A DNA stretch of 64,000 nucleotides from Labrenzia sp. R4_2 (GTDB lineage Bacteria > Pseudomonadota > Alphaproteobacteria > Rhizobiales > Stappiaceae): positions 62,001 through 126,000 of the forward strand of contig NZ_JAGHRJ010000008.1 of the NCBI RefSeq assembly GCF_017743865.1, in the 5' to 3' direction. Of this stretch, positions 1 to 9,155 are shown in pieces (position 1 is the stretch's first letter; the number at the start of each line of letters is the position of its first letter). The position numbers and the translations under genes are program-made. The notes beneath the pieces are model-generated. The model had not been told where the DNA came from, did no database searches, and saw only the letters and a list, made by a program, of their open reading frames with translations.

Positions 1-119
1 GGTACCGGGAAGGCCGCTAGAGCGTTTCTGAGCAAATCGACACAGGTTTCACGGCCGGAAATGCGTCAACAATTACTGCTTTGAGCACGTTAAGCGATGA
101 TGCTTGTTCGCGACGTACT

Positions 120-617
120 CTATGCAGCCTTGCCCTGAACTGCGCCGGTCGGCAGCGCCCCATCCTGCAAGCGTGCAATCAAGAGCCTTTGCGGGTCGAC
201 CGGGCCAGGTAAGGTAATGCTGCCGAAAGGCACCTGTTCAAAGCCGAATGGGCTGTAATAAGGCGCATCCCCAACCAGCAACACGTACTCGTCTCCGGCC
301 GCCTTTGCAGCCTCAAGGGCTGTCCACATCAGCGCCTTGCCCAAACCGCGGTTCTTAAAATCCGGAGAGACCGTCAACGGCCCTAAAAGCAGCGCGTCGG
401 TCTCACCGATCGTGATGGGGCTCAAACGGACAGACCCTGCAATCCTGGATCCGGACAGGCCGACAAAGGCTATATCTTGCCTGTGAGGGACGTTCTCACG
501 GATCCTAAAAGCGGTCCGTGCAAAGCGGCCAGGCCCGAAAGCTTCTGCTTGCAGGTCTTCAATTGCGGTGTCGTCGGTGGCGTCTTCGAGACGAATGACC
601 CAAGAGGTCTGTTTCAT
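120..617 (-). CDS. GNAT family N-acetyltransferase (YhbS-like)
   Basis: A 165-residue single-domain acetyltransferase expected to transfer an acetyl group from acetyl-CoA to an unknown amine. The fold is recognisable from the central beta-strand region LLLGPLTVSPDFKNRGLGKAL, which carries the acetyl-CoA pyrophosphate-binding R/Q-x-x-G-x-G/A type loop (NRGLGKAL), followed by the DAPYYSPFGFE signature typical of YhbS-type GNATs. The ATG at 617 is chosen; an in-frame TTG at 638 would add seven residues but is a poorer start. It is alone on the minus strand, with the divergent hydroquinone reductase gene 378 bases away. The substrate cannot be inferred. Confidence 0.82.
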   Translation of the reverse strand: MKQTSWVIRLEDATDDTAIEDLQAEAFGPGRFARTAFRIRENVPHRQDIAFVGLSGSRIAGSVRLSPITIGETDALLLGPLTVSPDFKNRGLGKALMWTALEAAKAAGDEYVLLVGDAPYYSPFGFEQVPFGSITLPGPVDPQRLLIARLQDGALPTGAVQGKAA

Positions 618-995
618 GGGATTGGTTCCAGCTGGCAAAATGTGGCTATTGCGCGCCTGCCGGTATCCCTGTTTGTCGGAGTTATCGGGAATAGGTCAGC
701 CGCGACGATGCAGACGAGAGTTTCCTCGTCGGCTGGTTCGTCGTCGGAGCATGTGACCTGTGCTCATCAATCCCGAAGTTCCTTACGCGCTGCGCGGATG
801 GGATCCGCTCGCGGTTTCAAACAGAAGCTAGCGCGTACCACGCATGGCTCCTGCCGGTCCAGAACTTTTTGACGGGATAGACTACGTTTTTGCGAACATC
901 CAATTGTTCACCGGAGAGGGACAGTCCATTCAGTTGATTGAAATTCATCATCACTGCACAACCTATATCGCAGAACAAACTCCAAGGAGACCGGT
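618..995. other. Intergenic region between divergent genes
   Basis: This 378-base gap must hold the promoters of both divergent neighbours. The only clear signal is the AAGGAG ribosome binding site just before position 996. Open frames through it have no start signal or recognisable product. No RNA gene or repeat was seen. Confidence 0.5.
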
Positions 996-1970
996 ATGGG
1001 AACGCTCGTCGACGGCGTGTGGCACGATCAGTGGTATGACACCAAATCAACAGGCGGGCGGTTCGTGCGCAAGGACGCCGCATTCCGGAATTTCATCACG
1101 AAAGACGGGAGCCCCGGCCCAACGGGCGACGGCGGTTTCAAGGCAGAAGCTGGACGGTATCATCTGTTTGTCTCCTATGCATGCCCGTGGGCGCACCGGA
1201 CCTTGATCTTCCGGACCCTGAAAGGCCTGAACGACTACATTTCCGTTTCCGCCGTCCAACCACTCATGTTGGAAAACGGTTGGGAGTTTGAAGAAGCAGA
1301 GCCGCTCACCGGCGCGAACTACGCATGGCAGGTCTACGTCAGGGCAGACCCGACCTATTCAGGCCGGGCCACCGTTCCGATCCTTTGGGACAAGCAGCAA
1401 CAGACCATTGTCAGCAACGAGTCGGCGGAAATGATTCGGATGTTCAACACCGAGTTCGATCACCTGACCGGTTCAACGATCGACTATTATCCGCAAACCC
1501 TGCGCCCTGAGATCGACGCGGTCAACGAGCGCATCTACCACACGGTAAACAACGGCGTTTACAAATCCGGCTTTGCCACAACACAAGAGGCATACGAGGA
1601 AGCTGTAACATCGCTTTTCGAAACGCTGGACGATCTGGAGGTCTGCCTGTCAAAACAGCGCTATCTTGCAGGTGAGGTCCTGACTGAAGCCGATTGGCGC
1701 CTGTTTACAACGCTTGTGCGCTTTGACCCGGTTTACGTGACGCATTTCAAGTGCAACATCCGCCGGATTGCCGATTACCCCAACCTCTTCAATTACTTGC
1801 TGGAACTCTATCAGCATCCAGGCGTTGCCGAGACGGTCGATATGGCGACCATCAAACAGCACTATTTCGGCTCGCACGAAACGATCAACCCGCACCGGAT
1901 TGTACCGGTTGGGCCGGATCTCGATTTCCTGGCACCGCATGACAGGGACCGGTTCAAGGCGGCAGCTTAA
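996..1970 (+). CDS. Glutathionyl-hydroquinone reductase (Omega/Xi-class GST, YqjG/EcsG type)
   Basis: A 324-residue glutathione transferase of the Xi class, which reduces glutathionyl-hydroquinones to hydroquinones using glutathione. The catalytic cysteine is in the class signature YACPWAHR (about residues 60-67). This is followed by the TVPILWD and SNESAEMIRMFN glutathione-site region and an all-helical C-terminal domain from about residue 170 (EADWRLFTTLVRFDPVY). Length matches the family (about 310-330). The ATG at 996 has a strong AAGGAG site six to nine bases upstream. It is a monocistronic unit followed by a hairpin at 2007-2039. Function rests on family membership; the physiological quinone is unknown. 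Confidence 0.9.
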   Translation: MGTLVDGVWHDQWYDTKSTGGRFVRKDAAFRNFITKDGSPGPTGDGGFKAEAGRYHLFVSYACPWAHRTLIFRTLKGLNDYISVSAVQPLMLENGWEFEEAEPLTGANYAWQVYVRADPTYSGRATVPILWDKQQQTIVSNESAEMIRMFNTEFDHLTGSTIDYYPQTLRPEIDAVNERIYHTVNNGVYKSGFATTQEAYEEAVTSLFETLDDLEVCLSKQRYLAGEVLTEADWRLFTTLVRFDPVYVTHFKCNIRRIADYPNLFNYLLELYQHPGVAETVDMATIKQHYFGSHETINPHRIVPVGPDLDFLAPHDRDRFKAAA

Positions 1971-2006
1971 CTGAAGATCAGCTCAACGAGCATTTGCTGC
2001 AAAATA

Positions 2007-2039
2007 GGCAGGACGACGCGCAACAACCGCCGTCCTGCC
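2007..2039 (+). terminator. Terminator-like hairpin after the hydroquinone reductase gene
   Basis: A perfect 9-bp inverted repeat, GGCAGGACG with CGTCCTGCC, and a 15-base loop, 36 bases after the stop codon. The downstream T-run is weak, so Rho-independent termination is plausible rather than certain. Confidence 0.45.
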
Positions 2040-2213
2040 CTTGTCCGCATTTTGCAAGCCTTTGGGAACGCTTCGTTAACCCATGCAATCCGCGCAGGGC
2101 AGCCCCGAAGGAATAACGCTCCTCCTTTGTGCACCGCACGCCTATGTAAGAGGCAGATTGATGACGATTAGGGCAGCCGATTGCCCGCCCCCGACAACTC
2201 AAAGGACAGCGTT

Positions 2214-2324
2214 ATGTTCAAGACTCTTTTTCAGAAGCGTCGCCGGAACTACCAGTGGAAACCGGCTATCGACACCAGCAATCCGCGGATCGCTGCATCT
2301 CTGACCACGTTCCCGACCAACTGA
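2214..2324 (+). CDS. Possible small basic protein (36 aa)
   Basis: An ATG frame of 36 residues beginning MFKTLFQKRRRNYQWKP, with an AAAGGA ribosome-binding-like sequence eight bases upstream, lies alone in a 591-base gap between two plus-strand genes (1971-2561). The product is rich in Arg/Lys and aromatic residues, superficially like the two 93-residue proteins near flhA. A TTAAC half-site of CtrA type lies upstream around 2076. No family was recognised; the frame may be chance. The rest of the gap holds only the hairpin at 2007-2039 and nothing else recognisable. Confidence 0.3.
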   Translation: MFKTLFQKRRRNYQWKPAIDTSNPRIAASLTTFPTN

Positions 2325-2561
2325 TCAAGCAGTTGTCGGCCAAGTTGGATTCTGTGCCATGTTTGGATTTGTGCATGTAGTCGGAGCCAGCCTCCGCGAA
2401 GGTACCCGGACCGGTCAGACCCAGGGTTCAGCCCCTCGGCAGACAAAAACACAAACAAAATCTGCGAAGTAATCTCCTCCCAACGACATTTCGCAGACTA
2501 TCCGCTTGGCGCCGCTCATTTTTTCTTGACGCGGCGCTTTTTGCTTTGATGATGCGCCTCC

Positions 2562-3482
2562 ATGTTCAGGCTTGCGCATCTCTCCGATCCCCATTTGGGT
2601 CCCCTTCCGGACCCCAAGCTCCTTCAATTGTTTTCCAAGCGTTTGCTCGGCTATCTGAACTGGCAGCGCAACCGTTCCAAAATCATGGGCGGCAATCACC
2701 TGGAACAATTGGTCGAGGACATGAAGGCCCAAGCGCCGGACCACATCGCGGTGACCGGTGACCTCGTCAACATCGCGCTGCCCCTTGAGATCAGCGGTGC
2801 CCGTGCGTGGCTGGACGAGTTGGGTCCGCCGGATCAGGTCTCCGTGGTTCCGGGTAATCACGATGCCTATGTCCGCGGTGCGGTCAAAAAGGCCCGAACC
2901 GCATGGTGGCCTTATATGCGCGGCGATGGCGAAGACGATGTTCCTTCTGAAAAAGTCGGCTCAGTAGCAACGTTTCCTTATGTGCGCAAGCGCGGCGATA
3001 TCGCGATCATTGGCGTCACCACTGGCCGGGCAACGGCGCCTTGGTTTGCCTCCGGGCGCGTTGGAACAAAACAAAGCCGCCGCTTGCGGGCGATTTTGGA
3101 GGAACTTGCGGAAGAAAATCTGTTTCGTGTCGTTCTCATTCACCACCCGCCATTCAAGAACGCAACGAAATGGCACAAACGCCTCTCCGATGCCTCCCGG
3201 CTGCGCACCGTCGTCAAGCGTGCCGGGGCCGAACTGATCCTGCACGGCCATACGCATATCGACAGTTTTGAAAGTATCGAGGGGCCGGACGGCCCCGTGC
3301 CGGTCATTGGCGTGCCGTCAGCAACCAGCGCCCCTGGCGGTCACAAACCGGCTGCCCGCTACAATTTATTCTCGATTGCCAGGCAAACTGACGGCTGGAC
3401 ATGCCAGATGGAAGAGCATGGATTTGAAGAAACCGGCGGACCTGTAAAACTGATATCACGAAGAGACGTCGGGATTTCGTGA
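2562..3482 (+). CDS. Calcineurin-like metallophosphoesterase
   Basis: A 306-residue soluble phosphoesterase with the complete dinuclear metal site of the family in order: D9-x-H11 (LAHLSDPHLG), GDLVN, GNHD (VVPGNHDAY), a histidine pair (VVLIHHPPF) and GHTH (LILHGHTHID). It should hydrolyse a phosphomono- or diester with two bound metal ions; the substrate (cyclic nucleotide, nucleotide or other) cannot be read from the sequence. No signal peptide is present, so it is probably cytoplasmic. The ATG at 2562 starts directly at the first core strand, as usual. It converges with the minus-strand membrane protein gene 31 bases downstream. Confidence 0.88.
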   Translation: MFRLAHLSDPHLGPLPDPKLLQLFSKRLLGYLNWQRNRSKIMGGNHLEQLVEDMKAQAPDHIAVTGDLVNIALPLEISGARAWLDELGPPDQVSVVPGNHDAYVRGAVKKARTAWWPYMRGDGEDDVPSEKVGSVATFPYVRKRGDIAIIGVTTGRATAPWFASGRVGTKQSRRLRAILEELAEENLFRVVLIHHPPFKNATKWHKRLSDASRLRTVVKRAGAELILHGHTHIDSFESIEGPDGPVPVIGVPSATSAPGGHKPAARYNLFSIARQTDGWTCQMEEHGFEETGGPVKLISRRDVGIS

Positions 3483-3512
3483 GGCTGTAAACCCGATCCT
3501 GCAAAGCAAATT

Positions 3513-4094
3513 TCAAAGAGGATTGGCAAACCAAGCAAAGCCGATCAGACCGACGATGCCAAGCGCGAGGCCGATCCCAAATGCGCCGGCGACCGGCAAC
3601 CAAGGTGTATGGCTCTCTTTCACACGGACCACTTTGGATTCCATCGCAACTTGGCGCAAACGGTTGTTCAGCCAGTCACCTTCCAGCGCCTTCTCGCGCT
3701 CAAGAACGCGCTCCGCGATATACTCGGTCAGGCAATCAGCCATATCGTCGATATTGGCCGTCTCCAGAATAACAACCCGGCCAAGCCGCGTGTCTTTCAG
3801 GAACCGGTAAGTGCGGCGGTCCCCGGCGACAGCCACATGGCTGGTCGCATCGATCCACAGACGCGGGGTCGAGCCGGAAATGATCTGCAAGGAAAACTGA
3901 TCGTCATCTTCCGGGATTTCCCGGAAAACGTCTTTCAACTCGTCCGCAAGCATGTCGAGCCGGGCACGTTCAGTGTCTTGCAGCTCAACAACCACATCGG
4001 AGCGTTCCACTTCGCCCAGCTGCACCTTGCGGATGGCATCGCGCAATGATCGCATGCGCGTGTGCGGAACCACATTGTCCTGCATTTCAGCCAT
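3513..4094 (-). CDS. Conserved hypothetical protein with C-terminal membrane anchor
   Basis: A 193-residue protein I do not recognise. Residues 1-165 are charged and mainly helical, with a central segment (RLWIDATSHVAVAGDRRTYRFLKDTRLGRVVILE) that looks like a short mixed alpha/beta domain. The last 30 residues form one transmembrane helix (VAGAFGIGLALGIVGLIGFAWF), suggesting a tail-anchored protein with its bulk in the cytoplasm. The promoter region contains a perfect TTAA-N7-TTAA CtrA box 41 bases before the ATG, so cell-cycle control is plausible (inference). Confidence 0.72.
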   Translation of the reverse strand: MAEMQDNVVPHTRMRSLRDAIRKVQLGEVERSDVVVELQDTERARLDMLADELKDVFREIPEDDDQFSLQIISGSTPRLWIDATSHVAVAGDRRTYRFLKDTRLGRVVILETANIDDMADCLTEYIAERVLEREKALEGDWLNNRLRQVAMESKVVRVKESHTPWLPVAGAFGIGLALGIVGLIGFAWFANPL

Positions 4095-4134
4095 TGAGTA
4101 CCAGCTCCAGTTTTCTCGTCGGGTTCACCAAGTC

Positions 4135-4149
4135 TTAATTGAGTCTTAA
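4135..4149. promoter_or_regulatory. CtrA box (TTAA-N7-TTAA) before the 3513-4094 gene
   Basis: TTAATTGAGTCTTAA matches the full CtrA consensus with the correct seven-base spacer. It sits 41 bases upstream of the minus-strand ATG at 4094. Binding is inferred from the known consensus in Caulobacter and relatives. Confidence 0.6.
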
Positions 4150-4222
4150 CCGGGTGTGGCCGCGACGCCATTCCTCTTTGCCGGGTATCCACTGCCAATC
4201 GCGCAAAGATGGTTAACAAAGA

Positions 4223-4237
4223 TTAAGCGATTTTTAA
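4223..4237. promoter_or_regulatory. Second CtrA-like box in the same divergent region
   Basis: TTAAGCGATTTTTAA has an exact TTAA-N7-TTAA arrangement and overlaps an upstream TTAAC at 4213. It lies 84 bases before mtnA and 128 bases before the divergent gene. The tract is AT-rich, so a chance match is more likely here than for the other boxes. Confidence 0.45.
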
Positions 4238-4321
4238 CCCTGAGACCAGCGATGGCTGGCTGGTTTGCGCCATCATGTTGCGTTATTCAAAGAGAAATCC
4301 GGTTTTTTGGGAGGCGCCGCC

Positions 4322-5428
4322 ATGAATGTCGACGGAGAGAAGTACCGGACGATCTGGCTCGCAGATGACGGTGTCACGGTCGAGATTATCGACCAAACCA
4401 AGTTTCCATTTACCTTTGAGACCGTTCAACTGCGTACGATGGCCCAAGCGGCACATGCGATTCGCGTCATGCAAGTACGCGGTGCGCCGCTCATTGGCGC
4501 GACAGCTGCATATGGCGTGGCACTCGCCATGCACGAGGACCCGTCAGACGTGTCCCTGCTGGCCGCTTGTACCGTGCTTCTGGAAACACGCCCAACTGCA
4601 ATCAACCTGAACTGGGCGCTTGAACGGTGCCGCAGATCCCTAATCAAGGTGCCTCCTGAAAACAGGGCAGAAGCCGCCTACGCTCTGGCAAATGAGATTT
4701 GCGATGAGGACATCGCGATTAATCTCTCAATCGGTATGCACGGCATGGAGTTGATCGCGGCTCTCGCCAAAACCAAACGGCCTGGTGAGTCGATCAACAT
4801 TTTAACGCACTGCAATGCCGGATGGCTTGCGACGGTCGATTGGGGGACCGCAACAGCACCCATCTACATGGCCCATGACGGCGGTATTCCGGTTCATGTC
4901 TGGGTGGATGAAACCCGGCCGAGGAACCAGGGGGCCTTCTTGACGGCCTGGGAACTCGGACATCACGGGGTGCCTCACACGGTCATTGCGGACAATGCCG
5001 GAGGCCATCTGATGCAACATGGAGAGGTCGACATTGTCATCACCGGTACAGACCGGACAACAGCCACCGGGGATGTCTGCAACAAGATCGGCACATACTT
5101 GAAGGCGTTGGCAGCCAAGGACAACAATGTGCCGTTCTACGTTGCGCTCCCCTCGCCCACCATCGATTTTTCGTTATCCGATGGCGTGCGCGATATTCCG
5201 ATTGAGGAACGCAATGGGGATGAAGTCAGCTGGATTACGGGCCGTACGGCCAGCGGCGCGCTGGAGACCGTCCAAATAGTTGCGGAGGGCTCCGAAGTGG
5301 GCAATCCAGCCTTCGACGTAACCCCCGCCCATCTCGTGACCGGTCTGATCACCGAACGCGGCGTTCTGGACGCAAACCGGCAGGCGATCGCCCACGCGTT
5401 TCCGGAACGGGTCAAAAAGAGTGCTTGA
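4322..5428 (+). CDS. mtnA: S-methyl-5-thioribose-1-phosphate isomerase
   Basis: A 368-residue aldose-ketose isomerase of the methionine salvage pathway, converting 5-methylthioribose-1-phosphate to 5-methylthioribulose-1-phosphate. Family signatures include RGAPLIG near the N-terminus, the catalytic cysteine in [10 protein letters not shown] and the catalytic aspartate in [10 protein letters not shown]; the length is typical (about 350-370). The ATG at 4322 is preferred because GGGAGG lies nine bases upstream; a longer frame from 4265 lacks such a site. No other methionine-salvage gene is adjacent. It converges with the acetyltransferase gene at 5444. Confidence 0.94.
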   Translation: MNVDGEKYRTIWLADDGVTVEIIDQTKFPFTFETVQLRTMAQAAHAIRVMQVRGAPLIGATAAYGVALAMHEDPSDVSLLAACTVLLETRPTAINLNWALERCRRSLIKVPPENRAEAAYALANEICDEDIAINLSIGMHGMELIAALAKTKRPGESINILTHCNAGWLATVDWGTATAPIYMAHDGGIPVHVWVDETRPRNQGAFLTAWELGHHGVPHTVIADNAGGHLMQHGEVDIVITGTDRTTATGDVCNKIGTYLKALAAKDNNVPFYVALPSPTIDFSLSDGVRDIPIEERNGDEVSWITGRTASGALETVQIVAEGSEVGNPAFDVTPAHLVTGLITERGVLDANRQAIAHAFPERVKKSA

Positions 5429-5443
5429 TCGAAGATGCAGCGA

Positions 5444-6064
5444 TCAGTTCTGGCCCATCAGACAAGGAACATGCGGCGCGGTTTCACTGGCATATAATCC
5501 AAGTCCACGCGGATCATCCGCCACTTCGATGGCCCGTTTGTAGGGTTTAAAACCACAGGACTGATAAAACTTCAGCGCTTGGGGACTGTCCGCCGTACAA
5601 GTGTGCAACCACAAACGTTTTGTTTCAGGCCGCGACCAAGCCATCTCTACCGCTTGCGCCATCAGCCACCGGCCAACACCTCCACCAATAGCGCTTGGCA
5701 CCAGGCCAAAGTAGGCGAGCTCGACATTCTCCGGGTCGGCGTAATTCAGCTCCAATGTACCAACCGCCTTACCGGCGCGCAGCGGAAGGAAGTTTTCGCG
5801 AGCAGGCTCCGACAAAAGGGCCTCCAATTCGGCGTCCGGCTTTACCAAACGCCCAAACCAGATCCACTCTTCTCCAACTTCCCGGAACAGTGCCTTGTAT
5901 TCTGAAGCCATCGGAGACGGCCAGGCCTTCAAGGCCACATCAGAGCGCTGTGGAGCAAGTGCCTCTGAGGGCCGTTCGGTCATTTCCAAATAGGTGACAA
6001 CAACGGCAATTTTTGTGTCCGGCACTTCCGTATAACCGTCGAGGTTCAAAATCGGATTTGGCAT
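5444..6064 (-). CDS. GNAT family N-acetyltransferase
   Basis: A 206-residue acetyltransferase. The acetyl-CoA site is visible as LVPSAIGGGVGRWLMAQAVEMAW (an R/Q-x-x-G-x-G variant), followed by the strand LWLHTCTADSPQALKFYQSCGFKPYK, where AL-x-FYQ-x-CGF is the usual motif D/B ending. The ATG at 6064 has GGAG upstream; the longer frame from 6160 is unlikely. The substrate is unknown. It ends 15 bases from the convergent mtnA. Confidence 0.82.
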   Translation of the reverse strand: MPNPILNLDGYTEVPDTKIAVVVTYLEMTERPSEALAPQRSDVALKAWPSPMASEYKALFREVGEEWIWFGRLVKPDAELEALLSEPARENFLPLRAGKAVGTLELNYADPENVELAYFGLVPSAIGGGVGRWLMAQAVEMAWSRPETKRLWLHTCTADSPQALKFYQSCGFKPYKRAIEVADDPRGLGLYASETAPHVPCLMGQN

Positions 6065-6221
6065 AAAAACTCCAATGAGCAACACTTTTCTAAGTGCATG
6101 TATCAGCTGATTAACCGTAAGCCAAGAACCGCTCGATACCTCCGGTTTTGCGTCATACACAAGCGCAATGCGTTAACTTTTCTGAGCGCATTGCACCTTT
6201 GACGAAACGTTGGAGGCCGCA

Positions 6222-6503
6222 ATGCCGGTCACTGGATCAAAGTTTACAAACAACTTCTTCCGCACGCGCGATTCCCGCAAAAAAGCCTGGGCGAAGAACG
6301 ACCAAATCTGGAAGCTGCGGCGGTCAAGCGCTATTCAAAAAAGCCAACACATCGGCACCCAACTGGTGAACTCGGTGCTGCGGATTAATCAGGCATCGAA
6401 CGAAATGCAAGCGCTCCACTTGATGAAAGTTCGTCTTTATAATCCCGATGGCGGCTACAACACTCCGTCCGCCATCGCCACCCGCATCAACATGCAGGTT
6501 TGA
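6222..6503 (+). CDS. Small basic protein, first of a paralogous pair next to flhA
   Basis: A 93-residue, strongly basic protein, MPVTGSKFTNNFFRTRD at the start and SAIATRINMQV at the end. It aligns almost without gaps to the 93-residue product of 6625-6906, sharing RRS-x2-QKSQ in the middle and a PxA-A-R-N C-terminal pattern. GGAGG sits five bases before the ATG. The C-terminal SAIATRIN pattern and the position next to flhA suggest a flagellar link, but no known family was recognised. No signal peptide or membrane helix. Confidence 0.7.
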   Translation: MPVTGSKFTNNFFRTRDSRKKAWAKNDQIWKLRRSSAIQKSQHIGTQLVNSVLRINQASNEMQALHLMKVRLYNPDGGYNTPSAIATRINMQV

Positions 6504-6566
6504 CGACCGCTGATACGACAAGAACGAATTCAGTCTCAGGGACTTTGTGTGCAATACGCATGCTGA

Positions 6567-6581
6567 TTAACACGCTGTTAA
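6567..6581. promoter_or_regulatory. CtrA box before the second 93-aa gene
   Basis: TTAACACGCTGTTAA is a perfect TTAA-N7-TTAA site, extended to TTAAC on both arms, ending 43 bases before the ATG at 6625. This is the position expected for a CtrA-activated promoter. Confidence 0.65.
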
Positions 6582-6624
6582 CCATGTTTTGTGAAGGTCG
6601 ATGTGTATCCAGGAGAGATGCGCA

Positions 6625-6906
6625 ATGCCCAAAGTCGGAAATTATATCCAGCGTGACTATCATAGCCGCTTTAGCTCGAAACGCACGGCTCGTTGGAAAA
6701 GCTACAATGACGGTTGGTCACAAAGGCGCTCGAATTCACTCCAGAAGTCGCAGGCCTTGAGAACGCAGCTCACAACTTCCATTACGAACATAACAATCGC
6801 CTCGGGAACGCAGCAGGCGCGGTTCTTCCTCCAAAACGCCTCTGCACCACAATCAACCTATGCCAGCCCAACCGCTGTCGCCGCACGGGTCAACGTTCTC
6901 ATTTGA
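6625..6906 (+). CDS. Small basic protein, second of a paralogous pair next to flhA
   Basis: A 93-residue protein (MPKVGNYIQRDYHSRFSSK at the start) of exactly the same length as its paralogue at 6222-6503; shared blocks are RRS-x2-QKSQ and the C-terminal A-A-R-x-N. It is rich in Arg, Gln, Ser and Asn and predicted soluble. GGAGA lies before the ATG and a perfect CtrA box further upstream. It ends five bases before the end of the convergent flhA. Function is unknown; co-location and likely CtrA control suggest a motility or cell-cycle role (inference). Confidence 0.72.
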   Translation: MPKVGNYIQRDYHSRFSSKRTARWKSYNDGWSQRRSNSLQKSQALRTQLTTSITNITIASGTQQARFFLQNASAPQSTYASPTAVAARVNVLI

Positions 6907-6911
6907 TGGCG

Positions 6912-9089
6912 TTAGATTGAACCTATCGTCTTCAGTTTGATGCGGGGGTGGACTTCCCCCTGGCTCATGACCGTTGTATGCGCCCGGAAACGTTCCACAA
7001 TGGAGCGAACGAACGGCCGGGTCTGCGGGGAGGTCAACAGAACTGGAACCTCACCCTGCTGGGCCGCTTCTTCAAAGGCGTCGCGTACCACCCCAACAAA
7101 TTCCTGAAGCTTGCTCGGCTGCATCGCGAGTTGGCGGTCGTCCCCCTCACCGATGATGGCCTCAAGGAACGCCTGTTCCCATTGTGGCGACATGGCAATG
7201 AGCGGAAGGTACCCACCGGCTGCAAGATTGGCTGCACAAATCTGCCGGCCGAGCCGCGTGCGGACATGCTCTGCAATCGTGTCCGTGTTGCGGGTCATGC
7301 CGGTTGCTTCCGAAACGCCTTCCAGGATCGTGCCGAGATCGCGCACGGATATCCGCTCGTTTAGCAGGGCCTGCAACACGCGTTGAACGCCGGACACGGT
7401 GATTTGGGACGGGATCAGGTCTTCGACCAGTTTGGCCTGCTCGCCCTTGAGTTCTTTCAGGAGTTTCTGAACATCCCCATAGGTCAGCAATTCGCTGATG
7501 TTGTTCTTGATGGTCTCTGTCAGATGCGTCGACAAGACGGTCGCCGGGTCCACAACGGTGTAACCGCGCAGGGAAGCGTCTTCGCGGTACTGCGCCTCGA
7601 CCCAAGTCGCAGGTAGTCCAAAGGTCGGTTCTGTGGTGTGGGTGCCCGGCAGTTTGACCTGCCCACCAGCCGGGTCCATGACCATGAAGTGGTTTGGGTA
7701 AAGAATGCCGCGCCCGGCCTCAACTTCCTTCACCTTGATCACATAGTCATTTGCGCCGAGCTGAATATTGTCGAGGATGCGGACCGGCGGCATGATCACA
7801 CCCATGTCGCCGGCGATCTGGCGCCGCAAGGCCTTGATTTGCTCTGTCAGGACATCGGAGTCGCCGTTGGCCTTGCCATTGATCAACGGCAGCAGTGCAT
7901 AGCCAAGCTCGATACGCAGTTCATCCATCTTCAGCGCATCTGTGATTGGCGGCTCCGGCGGGGGTTGCGGTGCTTCTTCGATGGCCTTGACCACGGCGGC
8001 CTTGGCCGCTTCCTTCTTCTTGTTCGCCCCGACTTGATAAGCGAGATATGCGGCTCCCGCAGCAAGGCCCAGGAATGGGATCATCGGCATGCCAGGCAAC
8101 AGGGCAAGCACCACCATGACGGCCGCCGACATGCCCAGCGCCTTGGGGTAGCCTGTAAACTGGCTTGTGAGCGCCTTGTCGGCGGCTCCATGAACCCCGG
8201 CCTTGGAAACAAGAAGGCCGGCCGCCGTAGACACGATCAATGCCGGAATTTGGGAAACGAGACCGTCACCAATGGTCAGAAGCGTGTAATTGTTGGCCGC
8301 TTCCGAAAAGGTCAGCTCCATCTGCGCGACACCGATGAAAATGCCGCCCAGAATATTGATGAATGTGATCAGTAGGCCTGCAATTGCATCCCCGCGGACG
8401 AATTTCGAAGCACCGTCCATCGCCCCGAAGAATGAACTTTCATCTTCCAGAGCCTTACGGCGAGCTTTGGCCTCCGATTCATCAATAAGCCCGGCAGACA
8501 GATCAGCGTCGATCGCCATCTGCTTACCCGGCATCGCATCCAATGTGAAACGGGCTGCGACTTCCGCGATACGGCCCGAACCCTTGGTGATGACGACGAA
8601 GTTCACGATCACAAGGATCGCGAAAACGATAATCCCGATGACGAAATTGCCGCCCATCACCAGATTGCCGAACGACTGGATCACATTTCCCGCAGCAGCC
8701 GTGCCCTCATGGCCGTTTGCGAGGATCAGCCGAGTCGAGGCTATGTTGAGACCAAGCCGCAACATGGTCGCGATCAGAAGAACCGTTGGGAACGACGAAA
8801 ACTCAAGCGGTTTTTGAATAAAGAGGCCTGTCATCAAGACGAGGACGGAGAAGATGATCGACACCGCCAGGAACATGTCCAGCATGACCGGTGGCATCGG
8901 CAGGATCAGCAGCGTCAGGATCACCAAAATACCGGTTGCAAGGCCGACATCGCCCTTGCGCAGCGTATCAATGATTTCATGAACGCTCGGAAAACCCGAA
9001 ACGGCAGCGCCGGATGGCGCTCCGGAAGCGCCCTCCTGCCCGGTATTTGGTCCGGTTGGACCGCCACCACCTGCTGCTGTGTCTGACAT
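6912..9089 (-). CDS. flhA: Flagellar biosynthesis protein FlhA (type III export gate)
   Basis: A 725-residue inner-membrane component of the flagellar type III export gate. The N-terminal half has about eight transmembrane helices starting at residue 50. The FHIPEP-family signature appears as EVAARFTLDAMPGKQMAIDADLSAGLI, and the C-terminal cytoplasmic domain (from about residue 380) binds chaperone-substrate complexes. The first 40 residues are a Gly/Pro-rich tail. The last gene of the fliF-fliG-fliH-fliN-flbD-flhA run, 66 bases after flbD; that order matches the Caulobacter fliF operon region. Confidence 0.97.
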   Translation of the reverse strand: MSDTAAGGGGPTGPNTGQEGASGAPSGAAVSGFPSVHEIIDTLRKGDVGLATGILVILTLLILPMPPVMLDMFLAVSIIFSVLVLMTGLFIQKPLEFSSFPTVLLIATMLRLGLNIASTRLILANGHEGTAAAGNVIQSFGNLVMGGNFVIGIIVFAILVIVNFVVITKGSGRIAEVAARFTLDAMPGKQMAIDADLSAGLIDESEAKARRKALEDESSFFGAMDGASKFVRGDAIAGLLITFINILGGIFIGVAQMELTFSEAANNYTLLTIGDGLVSQIPALIVSTAAGLLVSKAGVHGAADKALTSQFTGYPKALGMSAAVMVVLALLPGMPMIPFLGLAAGAAYLAYQVGANKKKEAAKAAVVKAIEEAPQPPPEPPITDALKMDELRIELGYALLPLINGKANGDSDVLTEQIKALRRQIAGDMGVIMPPVRILDNIQLGANDYVIKVKEVEAGRGILYPNHFMVMDPAGGQVKLPGTHTTEPTFGLPATWVEAQYREDASLRGYTVVDPATVLSTHLTETIKNNISELLTYGDVQKLLKELKGEQAKLVEDLIPSQITVSGVQRVLQALLNERISVRDLGTILEGVSEATGMTRNTDTIAEHVRTRLGRQICAANLAAGGYLPLIAMSPQWEQAFLEAIIGEGDDRQLAMQPSKLQEFVGVVRDAFEEAAQQGEVPVLLTSPQTRPFVRSIVERFRAHTTVMSQGEVHPRIKLKTIGSI

Positions 9090-9155
9090 TTACGACGTAG
9101 ATCCCATTCCAAACTGACGCGAATTCAGTTGCTTGTATGTCAACCTGCTACTTGA

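Noticed and set aside
2415-2861. 148-codon minus-strand frame opposite the metallophosphoesterase
   Set aside because: Overlaps a well-supported gene and shows no domain or start signal.
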